The notes under the pieces are model-generated. The model worked only from the letters and a program-made list of their open reading frames with translations. It did not search any database and had not been told where the DNA came from. Below, one piece after another: positions 54,022-64,000 of a stretch of DNA of 64,000 bases. The DNA is from Petrolisthes cinctipes. Lineage: Eukaryota; Arthropoda; Malacostraca; Decapoda; Porcellanidae. The stretch is from positions 77,001 to 141,000 of the forward strand of contig JAWQEG010001548.1 in assembly GCA_033782935.1 (NCBI GenBank), read 5' to 3'. A program made the position numbers and the translations under genes. Every line of letters begins with the position of its first letter. Position 1 is the first letter of the stretch.

Positions 54022-54800
54022 ATTGATATACTAAAATGGATCCAATGGCTTAATGATCTTTGGCTATATGCCTCTGGTCGATAGCCAAGAAATCCAACAA
54101 GACAAGGCAAGGCTTTTCAGAACACACATTATGCGTCCAGACTTTGTTGTGTCCAGACCTCGTCCTCGTTGTGCATAGCAACAACAGACTACAGTATTGT
54201 TCGTGGAGTTACCTTGGTGTACCGAGGCCTCTTCCCGACAGTACTCTGTTGTTTCTTTGCCTTGGTAAAGTAATATTGTAAAGTAAATTTGCAGCGTTTT
54301 GCTGCACTGCTGTGTACACCTTCAGTGTTTTGATTTTTGCTGGAGGACAACCAGTAGTATATGGTAGCTAGTAGTTAGTTGTTCCCCACACCAGACCCGC
54401 AGCACTCACTGCCTCAGGGGAAACCCTGTGGTAGGGGGGCCCAGTAGTCTGGTGCGTCATTTGGGCACCTCTTTTTCTTAAACTACTTTTTCTTCCATAT
54501 TTTCCGTGCGACCTCCTGGGCCTATGGTTGTCTCTTGGCTGAGCAACGGTATTCGCTTGGGAGGTGGGTTCCTACTACACCACCCCTCGCATTAGGCAGG
54601 TTCGGTGGTGGGGAAGTTCCTTCCGCACAAACTCCGATCCCCTAGCTGGTACTGGAGAACGCCGCCAGGCTACCACTAGGGGGGGGGGGGGCGAGTAAAG
54701 GTAACTTTTATTCCCTAAATTATTGTCCATTTTTGGGGGGTTGATACAATAGTTAAGGGAGGTAGGTGAGTGTGCGAGGAGAGGGGTCGGACGTAGTCCG

Positions 54801-56165
54801 ATGCCCCGGATGGATGAACCCCCGACTAGCCTCCCTCCTCCTCAAGGAGGGAGGTTAACGACCAAGGACCAAACTAGGACAATGGCTGACAATAATGGAA
54901 CCCCTACGGCAGACAGACAAAGACAACCTGATGTTAAAATTCCTCCTATGAATGCTCGTTATGTAAATATTAGATGTGTTGATGAGGGTCAGTCTCTCAA
55001 AAACTTTAACCCCTTTATCGTCAAAAAGGTCCTTGATGGTCAAGTGGGTGGCAGTCTTGCTGCTGCTAACAAGTTGCGTGATGGTAGTATCCTGGTGAAT
55101 GTACTGAAGGCATCCCAGGTTAAGGATCTCCTTAAACTGACGCAAATTCATAACTTTAAGGTGAAAGCCACTATTCCAGTGGGGCCGAATACCTGTAAGG
55201 GCGTCATTTTCCATAGGGATTTGGCCGCTCTGGATGAGGCTGAAATTTTGGAAGGAATGAAGGACCAAGGCGTTGTTGATGTTCAAAGTATGACCAGGAT
55301 GAGAGAGAACAAGAGAGAGAAATTTGGCTTGTGTTTCCTGACTTTTGCTTCAGCCCAGATTCCGGAAACGGTAAAGATTGGATACGAAATAGTTCACGTT
55401 AGACCATACATTCAGAAACCGATGCGTTGTTTCCGTTGCCAGAAATTCGGACACACAGCATTGAGGTGTTTCAATAAAGATTCATTCACTTGTGGTAAAT
55501 GTGCAGGTAGACACGAGACTGAGTTGTGTTCAGAGACAGTCTTCAGGTGTGCTAATTGTGGCGGCCCCCACCAGGCAAGTGCAGGTGACTGCAGGAGCCT
55601 TAAAGTGGAGACTGAAGCAATGGCATACATGAGGGCTCATGATGTTAGTTATGGTGAGGCAAAGAGGAAGGTGGAGGGGGTTAACCAAACTCCCACAGTT
55701 TCCTATGCTGCAGCTATGACTGGCACCACTGCTCCTGTAACTACAACAAATGTTAACGTGGCTATCCAAGCTAAAGATAATGAAATTAAAGACTTGAAGG
55801 ATACTGTAAGTAAATTAACGCTGCTAGTAGAAAGTTTGACAAAGAAATTAGAAGTTGTTGAATCAACCCAGCAAAAGAAGCACCACAAAGCTGATGATAC
55901 CGTATCAGCTTCAAAATCTCATGTTCTCGCTCAGGTGACTCCCATGAAGCCTACATCCGGGAGTCGTCCGGTTCGTCGCGAGACGAGCCGTTCGAGGACC
56001 GGCTCTGTACCTTGTGGAGAGGAACAGGCGATGGAGACTACCGTCGCGAAACCTGCCCGCGGGAGGTCCCCGGGAAGTGCAGGGGAGGAAGAGGGTCTTC
56101 TTTCCCAGCACAAAAAGGTTCGGCCAGACGAACAAGGCTCCAAGAAACCCCATAAACAGCGATAA
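54801..56165 (+). CDS. Array copy 3 ORF1 (RNA-binding, zinc knuckles)
   Basis: An intact 454-codon frame from ATG 54801 to TAA 56163-56165, with the same plan as copy 2 and all three Cys/His motifs preserved. It differs by a handful of residues (SILVNVL for SILVKVL, VPCGEE for VPHGEE, SAGEEEGLLS for SAEEEEGLPS). The stop overlaps the ORF2 frame as UAAUC, as in copies 1 and 2. Confidence 0.92.
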   Translation: MPRMDEPPTSLPPPQGGRLTTKDQTRTMADNNGTPTADRQRQPDVKIPPMNARYVNIRCVDEGQSLKNFNPFIVKKVLDGQVGGSLAAANKLRDGSILVNVLKASQVKDLLKLTQIHNFKVKATIPVGPNTCKGVIFHRDLAALDEAEILEGMKDQGVVDVQSMTRMRENKREKFGLCFLTFASAQIPETVKIGYEIVHVRPYIQKPMRCFRCQKFGHTALRCFNKDSFTCGKCAGRHETELCSETVFRCANCGGPHQASAGDCRSLKVETEAMAYMRAHDVSYGEAKRKVEGVNQTPTVSYAAAMTGTTAPVTTTNVNVAIQAKDNEIKDLKDTVSKLTLLVESLTKKLEVVESTQQKKHHKADDTVSASKSHVLAQVTPMKPTSGSRPVRRETSRSRTGSVPCGEEQAMETTVAKPARGRSPGSAGEEEGLLSQHKKVRPDEQGSKKPHKQR

Positions 56166-59100
56166 TCTTCGCGCTAACCATACTCCAATGGAACTGTCGA
56201 AGTCTTAGAGCTAGATTAAATGAACTTAAACTTTTGGCTTGTTCTTACGCTGTCGATATTATTGCCCTTCAGGAAACTCATCTGAACGACCAAGTCGAAG
56301 ACGAGGTTGTTCAGCTTCGGAACTACGAGTTAATTAGGAGGGACCGTGGGGGGAGGGGTGGAGGTGGAGTGGCAATCTACATCCGTCATAACCTCCCTTT
56401 CACTGATGTGCCCTGTAATTTTCCTCTGGAAAGTGTCGCTTGCAGAGTAAAATTCGGTGGCACCTACCTGACTATCTGTTCTGTCTACTGTCCTCCTGAT
56501 ACAGTAACTTATGATGATGTTTTTGATCTACAGGACAGTCTGCCCTGTAGAAAATTAATTGTAGGTGATTTTAATGCTCATCATACGTTATGGGGTTCCC
56601 TGCAGGATGACAGAAAGGGGGAACAGGTGGCTAGGCTAATCAGTGATTCCAATTTGGTTCTTCTGAACGACGGTAGTCCGACGAGAGTTGATGATAATAC
56701 TGGTAATTTTAGCGTCCTTGACCTATCTCTGGTCTCCCCATCGATTGCAGCCTCTTGCCAGTGGCTACCCATTGATGACTCATTGGGAAGCGACCATTTT
56801 CCTATTGTGATTAAATTTAAAAGCGACACTATTAAAGAGCCTTCAGCACCTAAATTTAACGTAAAAAAAGCAGACTGGGTGTCCTTCACAAAGGGTGTCA
56901 ATATTGAAATTGTTGGAGAAACCATTGATGATAAAGTAAATAATATTCAAGATAATATCCTCAAAGCCGCAATGGCAACAATTCCTAAGACTTCGGTAGA
57001 TAGCGCAAAGCATAGAGTTCCATGGTGGACGCCAGATTGCCACAGGGTACTGTGTGAGAGGAATAGAGCCTACAGGCATTTCAAAAATCGCATTAGTGAT
57101 GAGAACTTTCGCAAGTATAAACTTGCGAGAGCTAGGGCTCGTCGAACCATCAGACAAGCCAAACGAGACTCCTGGCGATGCTTTGTCTCTAGTATCAACA
57201 GTGAAACATCAATTTCCCAAGTCTGGTCCACTGTAAGAAAATTAAATAAGAAAAAAATCTCTAATAAAATTACCAACATCACTTTTAATAACATCAATTA
57301 TGACGAACCTAGAGACATTGCTAACGCCCTCGCCAGGCAGTTCTCTTTTGCTAGCAGCTCTGAAAATTACCATCCAGCTTTCCTGCCCATCAAGGAAGCA
57401 TCAGAGCTGCAGCATATTGACTTTGCCACAGGAGATGAATTAGATTACAACAGTGATCTAACAATGCAAGAGCTTGTCCAAGCCCTAGGAGCCTGTAGTG
57501 GGACATCCCCAGGACCCGATGAGATTCGGTATGAGATGATAAAGCATCTTGATCATGATTCCATGGTCAAGATGTTGCAAGTGTTTAACGAGATTTGGAG
57601 GGGTCACACCTTTCCAAACTCGTGGCACTTTGCACATGTCATTCCCATACCGAAAGGAGGGGGGGACCCCAGATCGACTTCATCGTATCGCCCTATTGCG
57701 CTCACAAGTTGCTTATGCAAGGTCATGGAACGAATTGTTAATCGTAGGCTATTGCATTTTTTAAATTCCAGGAATTTGCTGGTTGACGAGCAGTGTGGCT
57801 TCCGTAAAGGTCGCCAGACGCTCGATCAGCTAGTGAACCTGGAAGTTCAAATTCAAGAGGCATTTGCCAAAAAACAATTTTTGATTGCAGTATTTTTAGA
57901 CATTGAAAAAGCCTACGACATGACTTGGCGACATGGCCTCCTCAGGAAACTATATGCGATGGGATTACGCGGTAACCTGCCCTTTTTTGTTAAGAATTTC
58001 ATTTCTGACAGAACTTTCTCTGTCAAGCTTTTTTCGGACACAGTCACTTTCTCGGACATATTTGTCCAGGCAAATGGGGTCCCCCAGGGGAGTGTTCTGT
58101 CTCCGACCTTATTTCTATGTATGATCAATGACATTCTACCAGCTCCTCCTCGAAATCTTAAATACTCACTGTACGCCGACGACTGTGCGATATGGCACTC
58201 CAGCTGTAATGCAGAGTTTTCGGCAACTCGGATCCAATTGGCACTGGATTTGATTCACAATTGGGGCCTCCAGTGGGGTTTTAAATTTTCAGTAAGAAAG
58301 AGTGTAGGGGTTATTTTCACTCATAGGAAGAAGCCAGACGTCAGGCTGACTATGGGTGTCAACCCCCTACCTATTCAAAATTCGACTAAATTTCTTGGAC
58401 TGCATTTTGACAGTCGACTGACATGGCGTGTCCATGTCAGTCAGTTAAAAATTAAATGTTTAAAAGCACTCAATTTGCTGAAGTGCATTTCTGGTACTCA
58501 ATGGGGAGCAGATAGGAAGTCATTGCTAATGCTATATAAATCCCTGATTAGATCTAGAGTAGATTATGGGTCAATAGTGTATGGTTCGGCATCTGAGTCT
58601 GTATTGAAAGGTTTGGATGTTGTGCAGAATGCGTGTTTGCGTGTGTGTCTTGGAGCCCTACGTTGCACTCGAATCGAGCGTCTAGAGGTGGAGTCACAAG
58701 TGCCTCCCCTCCGATTGAGACGAGATCAACTACTATTAGTATATTGTGCTAAAAAATCCAGGGTGCCGAGTCATCTTCCCGGGAATGCCTTGCTACGGCA
58801 ACAGCACCCGGGGGGCCATGGCGTTAGGCCCCTGGCAGAGGGACCGAGTCGTCCGTCCGGGAACCCCTGCGCCCCAGGGGGCACTGGCGTGAGGCCAATG
58901 GGGACCAGGCCCCAAGTTCAGGTACCCGGGGAGCCGAGTCATCCTCCCGGTAATGCCTTGGTGAGGCATTTGCAGCCGGGGGGCCATGGCGATAGGCCCC
59001 CGGAAGGGCCGAGTTATCCGCCTGGGCGTCGCACGGCCCCGGAGGGCACTGGCGTGAGGTCCCTCAGAGCAAGACTCCACGACCTCGTAGAGTGTGTCGG

Positions 59101-60085
59101 TATAGAATTATCAACAATCGATTCCCTGGTTTTAGTAAATATTGCACCCTGGGTAACACCCCCCTTCACTATTGTGGATTCCTGGCTGCCAGGGGTTAAA
59201 TCCCGGGTGCCGGAGGTGGAGGTACACCAGAGGTTTCGTGAGATAATTGTTCAACATCTTTCATATTTCCATCTGTATACCGACGGCTCCAAGACGGATG
59301 AATGTGTGGGTGCAGGTGTATGGTCGACTGAATGCCAGTTAAGATTCAGACTGCCGATTCATACATCTATTTTTATTGCTGAACTTTTTGCTATTAATAA
59401 AGCTTTGGATTTTGCCCTATCGACGACCCACGATAGGATAGTGATTTTTACTGATTCATTAAGTTCACTTCAAGCTATTAAATCCTTAAATACAACTAAC
59501 AACGAAATACAGGGTAATATCATTAGTAAGCTGTTTTGTGCCAATAAATCAATCAAGCTAATATGGGTACCTTCACATTATGGTATCTATGGCAATGAAC
59601 AGGCTGATATACTAGCCGGGTCAACTGTTGATCTGGACATTAGCATAGTCCGTACGGATCTCAGGTGTTTTGTTTCTCTCATTTAGTCTCGAATTCATCT
59701 CCTGTGGCAAAGGCAGTGGACCGGATTAAACATCAGTAATAAAGTAAAAACACTTATCGAACCCTGGGCTACGTCATCATGGCGTACTCGAAGGGACGAG
59801 GTGGTGTTGGCCCGACTAAGGGTTAACGCCACATGGTTAACCCACCTAGAACCATATGTCAATAGAAATTTTCCCCCAATGTGCCCAGCATGCACATCAA
59901 TAATGTCCATCAGTCACTTAATAATTTTTTGTACAGAATATGAACATCAAAGAAGAAAAATTAAACAATATTTTCAAGTTAAAAAAATGGCTTTTACCAT
60001 AGAAAATATTCTGTCAGATGACAAGAATATTATAAACAAACTAATGAGTTTTCTGAGGGAGACAAAACTTTATGACCTTATATAG
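56165..60085 (+). pseudogene. Array copy 3 ORF2, nonsense mutation after RNase H
   Basis: The frame from AUC 56165 is open through endonuclease, RT (complete SLYADDCAIWHSSC) and RNase H. A TAG at 59684-59686 replaces the AAG lysine codon found in copies 1 and 2 (SLIK). Reading continues in frame for 132 codons to the normal stop at 60083-60085 and includes the C-terminal zinc motif (CPACTSIMSISHLIIFC). The truncated product would keep all enzymatic domains but lose the zinc tail. Sequence after the stop has diverged from the other copies. Confidence 0.9.
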
Positions 60086-60564
60086 ATTGATATAATAAAA
60101 TGGATCCAATGGCTTAATGATCTTTGGCTATATGCCTCTGGTCGATAGCCAAGAAATCCAACAGGCAAGCAAGCTTTTCAGAAGACTTTGAGACTGGGTC
60201 GTGGAGAGAGTAGACGTATGATTTTATGCTCTCTCCTCTAGCTGCCAGGGCCTGCCGCACCGGCAGTAGTTTCTTTTTTTTCACCCTTCTGGTGACGACT
60301 AGGTTTAGCTAGTATTCATTCCCTCCATAGCTGGTAGTAGATATAGTAGGTGTCTATATCTTTATATTGAGATCAACTTTGCCTCCTGCCTATGGTGGAC
60401 TCCCCCACTGATAGCTCTGGGTGTGGTTTAACACAGACGGACCACCTTAGTGTGGGTTGAGAGGTTGATCTCAATCATTAGTTAATTAGGGCTGGTATAA
60501 ATCCCTTTCTGGTGTTTTCTTTTCTCCTTCCCACTTCCCCCCAACCTTGGGGGAAGTGGTTACT

Positions 60565-61881
60565 ATGTTGCCTTCCCTCCCAACCCCTCCTCCGTATAGC
60601 GGAGGAGGCGGCCATGACCGACCACCACCACGAACCGACGGACGAACCGAGACTCGAACACCCCTTGACATAGACGTTAAAAATGCATCATTTGTTATGT
60701 TTCATGCCACTGGTTCGGCCCCACTAGCCGGCCTCAATCCTTTCATTGTTCAAAAGGTTATTGATGGCTGGGCTGGTGTGGTTGAATCAGTAAAAAAACT
60801 TGCCTCTGGAGACCTCCTAGTCAAAACATTTAATTCTAAACAAGTAGCCACTTTGCTAAAATTACGTCAGATCCACAATTATGAAGTAGAAGCCAAGATT
60901 CCTCAAGCCATGAATTCCTGCAGGGGAGTAATCACCTGTAGGGATTTAATGATGATGGAAGAAACGGAAATAATTGAGGAAATGAAGAATCAAGATATCA
61001 TTGATGCTAGATTTATTACACGTTTAGAGGATGGTATAAGGAAGAAGACTGCAACCCTAATTTTGACTTTTGGCAAAGTTTCACTTCCTGAAACTGTCAA
61101 AATAGGTTATGAATACGTTAAAGTAAGACCCTTTATCCCCAACCCTCTTAGATGCTTGAACTGTCAGATTTATGGACACGGAAATCGTACTTGTAAGGCT
61201 TCTTCTCCAGTGTGTGGCAGGTGCGCGACGCCTGGCCATGCTGAGGAAAAGTGCACATCAGTGGAGCTCTCCTGCTTTCATTGTAAGGATACTCACTCCA
61301 CTTCCTCGAGGGATTGTCCCAAGTGGAAGCTGGAGAAGTAGGTCTGCTCAGTGAAGGCAGTGCGAGGTATCTCCTATCATGATGCGAGGAAGGCGGTGAT
61401 GGGATCGCAAGCGACCCCATCACCCAATGTCTCGTATGCATCGGCGGTGATATCTCGACCCGTGATGTGTACTATCAGTACTCAGATTGAGTCAGAGCCG
61501 AGCGAACAGGCTGATCACTCTACTTCTACACCTACTATTATTACCCCCTCTAAGACTATTACCAAATCTACTAACTCCTATTCTCAGGCTGCAGCTGCTT
61601 TGCAGTCAGAGAAACAAAAGAAGAAGTCAGACAAGTATGACAAAATTAACTACACCACCCTAAAACCAAACAAGTCACTTCCTTGCACACACCCTACTCC
61701 CACTTCATCGGGGGAGAGAAGGGATAGCTCTTCCTCGGTGGAGTCTGGGAGACTCACCATTGATGAGGAAGCAATGGATGTCTCCGGACGCAAGAACCGG
61801 GAAAGGTCCCCCGGTAGCTACTCGCCACGCGGCGGGCGGCACAAGAAGACTAAGCGCTCAGGCCGACCCCGTAACTCTTAA
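60565..61881 (+). pseudogene. Array copy 4 ORF1 with in-frame TAG
   Basis: ATG at 60565 opens a proline-rich leader. A homologue of the array ORF1 follows: NPFIVQKVIDGW, CRGVITCRDL, and Cys/His motifs CLNCQIYGHGNRTC, CGRCATPGHAEEKC and CFHCKDTHSTSSRDC. TAG at 61339-61341 interrupts it, then the frame continues unbroken (VRGISYHDARKAVMG, a match to VSYGEAKRKVEG of the array copies). It ends at TAA 61879-61881 with an RS/RG-rich basic tail. A single CAG-to-TAG change would explain the break. Confidence 0.85.
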
Positions 61882-61887
61882 ATCGCC

Positions 61888-64000
61888 ATGTTCACTGTAC
61901 TACAGTGGAATTGTAGAAGTCTTGGGAATAAATTGAACAACATATCAATATTATTACACACACACAGGCCAGACGTCGTCTGTTTACAGGAGACAGGGTT
62001 GGAGAATCACTCTGACCCAACACAATTTAAACATTACAACGCATACAGGAGAAACGATGGACACGGAGTAGCAATATACACACACAAATCACATCCACAG
62101 ACACAAATAACATTAAACACTACTCTGGAAGCCGTTGCTTGCAGAGTGAAAATACACAACACCTACATATCCATCTGCTCTCTTTACTGTCCGCCACGCG
62201 GCCCCATTGACAGTGATTTATTTCATAATTTATTTAGACAACTCACTGGTAAAAAATTGGTACTGGGCGACTTTAATGCCCATCACTGTCAGTGGGGAAG
62301 CTTAAGAACTGATGCTCGCGGAGGGCAGATGGCAGACATTATACTACAATCCAACCTCTGCCTCCTGAACGATGGCCAAGCCACCAGGGTTGACGATCGT
62401 TCTGGCAACTTTTCGTCTATCGATTTGTCTCTGGCCTCCCCGGATATACACCAGGATTTTTCTTGGCATCCTGAGTCCGACTCCCATGGTAGTGACCACT
62501 TTCCCATCTGTCTCTCTTATTCAAGTCATACAGTTTCGGCCCCTTTGGTGCCAAAGTTCAATTTTAAGAGAGCAGATTGGGGGTCTTTCGGGAGGATCGT
62601 CGACCTAGATATGTCCGGGGAGACCATAGATGAAAAGATGCGAAATGTAACACAAAACATTTTACACGCAGCCGAGGTTGCTATTCCCAAAACCTCTATA
62701 ATTCGAAATAAGCGTGAAGCACATTGGTGGTCAACGGATTGCCGAGAGGCATTAAGGAAACGTAATAGGAGATACAGGATTTTTGACAAACAGCCCACTC
62801 AAAACAACTTTATAGCTTACAAACGGGCGAGGGCTGAGGCGAGGAGAGTAATTAATGGAGCTAAAAGGGACTCTTGGCGGTCGTTTGTGTCCACGGTGAA
62901 TCGTTTTACACCACTTACAAAAGTCTGGTCCACTATAAAGATATTAAATAACAAACGCCCGTATACTCCCATCACCACTCTTCAAGTGGACATCTACGAC
63001 GATCCCGTGGACGTAGCAAACGTACTTGCCAGGAGTTTCTCAAAAGTAAGTAGTTCAGCCAATTACGATCAACGTTTTCTCCATCACAAACGAATGGCTG
63101 AACTACAAGAGATAGACTTTGCCACAGAAGACGTAGACTACCCGTACAACCTGGAGTTTACGATAGACGAACTTTTCCTTGCCCTAAGATCCTGTAAAGA
63201 CACCAGTCCTGGACCTGACACCATCACGTACGGTATGATCCGGCATCTTGGCCAGGATAATCTGGTCAAGTTGCTAGCAGTGTACAATGAGATTTGGGTG
63301 TCTAACATCTTCCCAAACTCATGGCACTTTGCGTGGATCATACCGATACCTAAACAGTCTGGTCGTCTTATGAATCCCAGTTCATTTCGACCTATTGCGT
63401 TGACTTCCTGCCTCTGTAAAGTCATGGAAAGAATGATAAATAATAGGCTACTTTTTGTTTTAGAAGCGAAGGGTTTATTGAGTGATCGACAATGTGGCTT
63501 CCGGAAACACCGGAGCACAGTTGATCACTTGATGAACCTGGAACATTGCATTTCAAAGGCATTTGCCAATAAAGAATTCATGGTAGGGGTGTTCTTGGAC
63601 ATCCATAAAGCCTATGACATGACATGGCGACACGGTATTCTGATGAAGCTTCACGGTTATGGTTTAAGAGGTAATTTGCCCATTTTCATCAACAACTTTT
63701 TGCGTGACAGAACCTTTTCTGTCACCCTTCCCTGTAACGTAACATCGGACATTTTTGTCCAAGAGAACGGGGTGCCACAGGGAAGCGTGCTTAGTCCTAC
63801 ACTATTTAACATCATGATCAATGATATTCTGTCATCAGCTCTAGTTCCCAGGAATCTTAAATACTCGTTGTATGCTGATGATTGTGCAATGTGGCACTCG
63901 TCACGTAATGCACAGTTTTCAGTAGGACGGATTCAAGCAGCGTTTGATTCTGTCCACCAATGGGCCTTACAGTGGGGCTTTAAGTTTTCCGTTCCTAAGT
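61888..64000 (+). CDS. Array copy 4 ORF2 (partial, runs off the window end)
   Basis: ATG at 61888, six bases after the ORF1 stop, opens a frame that stays open for about 704 codons to the window end. Endonuclease: VLQWNCRSLG, CLQETG, LGDFNAHH, GSDHFPI. RT: IALTSCLCKVMER, CGFRKHRST, FLDIHKAYDMTW, GVPQGSVLSPTLF, SLYADDCAMW. All catalytic residues seen so far are intact. Unlike copies 1-3 it has a normal ATG. RNase H is expected beyond the window. Confidence 0.9.
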   Translation, partial: MFTVLQWNCRSLGNKLNNISILLHTHRPDVVCLQETGLENHSDPTQFKHYNAYRRNDGHGVAIYTHKSHPQTQITLNTTLEAVACRVKIHNTYISICSLYCPPRGPIDSDLFHNLFRQLTGKKLVLGDFNAHHCQWGSLRTDARGGQMADIILQSNLCLLNDGQATRVDDRSGNFSSIDLSLASPDIHQDFSWHPESDSHGSDHFPICLSYSSHTVSAPLVPKFNFKRADWGSFGRIVDLDMSGETIDEKMRNVTQNILHAAEVAIPKTSIIRNKREAHWWSTDCREALRKRNRRYRIFDKQPTQNNFIAYKRARAEARRVINGAKRDSWRSFVSTVNRFTPLTKVWSTIKILNNKRPYTPITTLQVDIYDDPVDVANVLARSFSKVSSSANYDQRFLHHKRMAELQEIDFATEDVDYPYNLEFTIDELFLALRSCKDTSPGPDTITYGMIRHLGQDNLVKLLAVYNEIWVSNIFPNSWHFAWIIPIPKQSGRLMNPSSFRPIALTSCLCKVMERMINNRLLFVLEAKGLLSDRQCGFRKHRSTVDHLMNLEHCISKAFANKEFMVGVFLDIHKAYDMTWRHGILMKLHGYGLRGNLPIFINNFLRDRTFSVTLPCNVTSDIFVQENGVPQGSVLSPTLFNIMINDILSSALVPRNLKYSLYADDCAMWHSSRNAQFSVGRIQAAFDSVHQWALQWGFKFSVPK

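Larger units (their letters stand above)
48075..54112 (+). mobile_element. Array copy 2: I-like non-LTR element
   Basis: About 6.04 kb, from CTTTTCAGAACAC to a CAAGACAAGGCAAGG-like tail that abuts copy 3. The 5' UTR, ORF1 and most of ORF2 are almost identical to copies 1 and 3. The sequence diverges only in the last part of ORF2 (about 53690-53990). Nothing separates it from its neighbours. Confidence 0.93.
54113..60173 (+). mobile_element. Array copy 3: I-like non-LTR element
   Basis: About 6.06 kb, from CTTTTCAGAACAC to a CAGGCAAGCAAG tail that abuts copy 4. Overall identity to copies 1 and 2 is very high up to about 59680, then lower. It carries a longer G run (about 12 G near 54679) in the 5' UTR than copies 1 and 2. 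Confidence 0.93.
60174..64000 (+). mobile_element. Array copy 4: related but diverged I-like element (runs off the window)
   Basis: It starts CTTTTCAGAAGAC directly after the tail of copy 3. The first nine bases match copies 1-3, and the rest of the 5' UTR is unrelated. The proteins are clearly homologous but diverged, so this is another family of the same lineage inserted at the same kind of junction. The 3' part lies beyond the window. Confidence 0.9.

Noticed and set aside
1..64000. CRISPR arrays, tRNA or rRNA genes, bacterial operons
   Set aside because: No direct repeats with regular unique spacers, no cloverleaf candidate and no rRNA-like sequence were recognised. The content is eukaryotic transposons.

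Overview
This window is eukaryotic and consists almost entirely of transposable elements and simple repeats. I found no confident host gene, tRNA, rRNA or CRISPR array. The element mix is non-LTR elements of I, CR1 and RTE type, Ty3/gypsy elements, mariner, hAT and Harbinger-like MITEs, and a tyrosine-recombinase remnant. There are also TTAGG-like blocks and long microsatellites. Together these fit an arthropod, and I infer a decapod crustacean. That assignment rests on general knowledge of such genomes, not on a search.

1-9 kb: a TTAGG/TCAGG-headed duplicated repeat, the right end of a TIR element, a CR1-like reverse transcriptase scrap, a fold-back mariner derivative (2565-3121) and large A and AAT tracts. 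An I-like non-LTR element (5253-7931, minus strand), truncated at its 5' end, is split by a 1.9-kb TIR element with CAG target duplications. 9-36 kb: a decayed gypsy element in pieces (gag at about 9.2-10.3 kb, RNase H/integrase at 20.2-21.4 kb, integrase C-terminus at 35.2-35.8 kb). Its body is filled by later insertions. These include a degenerate I-group element on the minus strand (12.7-18.2 kb), two MITEs and a 13.8-kb block (21.4-35.2 kb). The block holds an RTE-like element, minisatellites and a 6.8-kb element with inverted termini and a tyrosine-recombinase fragment.

36-64 kb: the most notable part. Three almost identical ~6.05-kb non-LTR elements (I-like; ORF1 with an RNA-binding domain and zinc knuckles; ORF2 with endonuclease, reverse transcriptase, RNase H and a CCHC tail) lie head to tail with no other DNA between them. 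A fourth, related but diverged element follows and runs off the window end. The junctions carry short CAAGC-type tails instead of poly(A). Each copy is damaged at a different place. The first copy contains a very young LTR retrotransposon (36815-42905) with 5-bp target duplications and almost identical 1176-bp LTRs. That element has a gag, an in-frame UGA-CUA stop, a protease and an integrase, but no reverse transcriptase or RNase H, so it must have moved in trans.

The array copies agree almost base for base except in a short island encoding the C-terminal zinc-knuckle region. All three also share an ORF1/ORF2 junction reading UAAUC where UAAUG would be expected.
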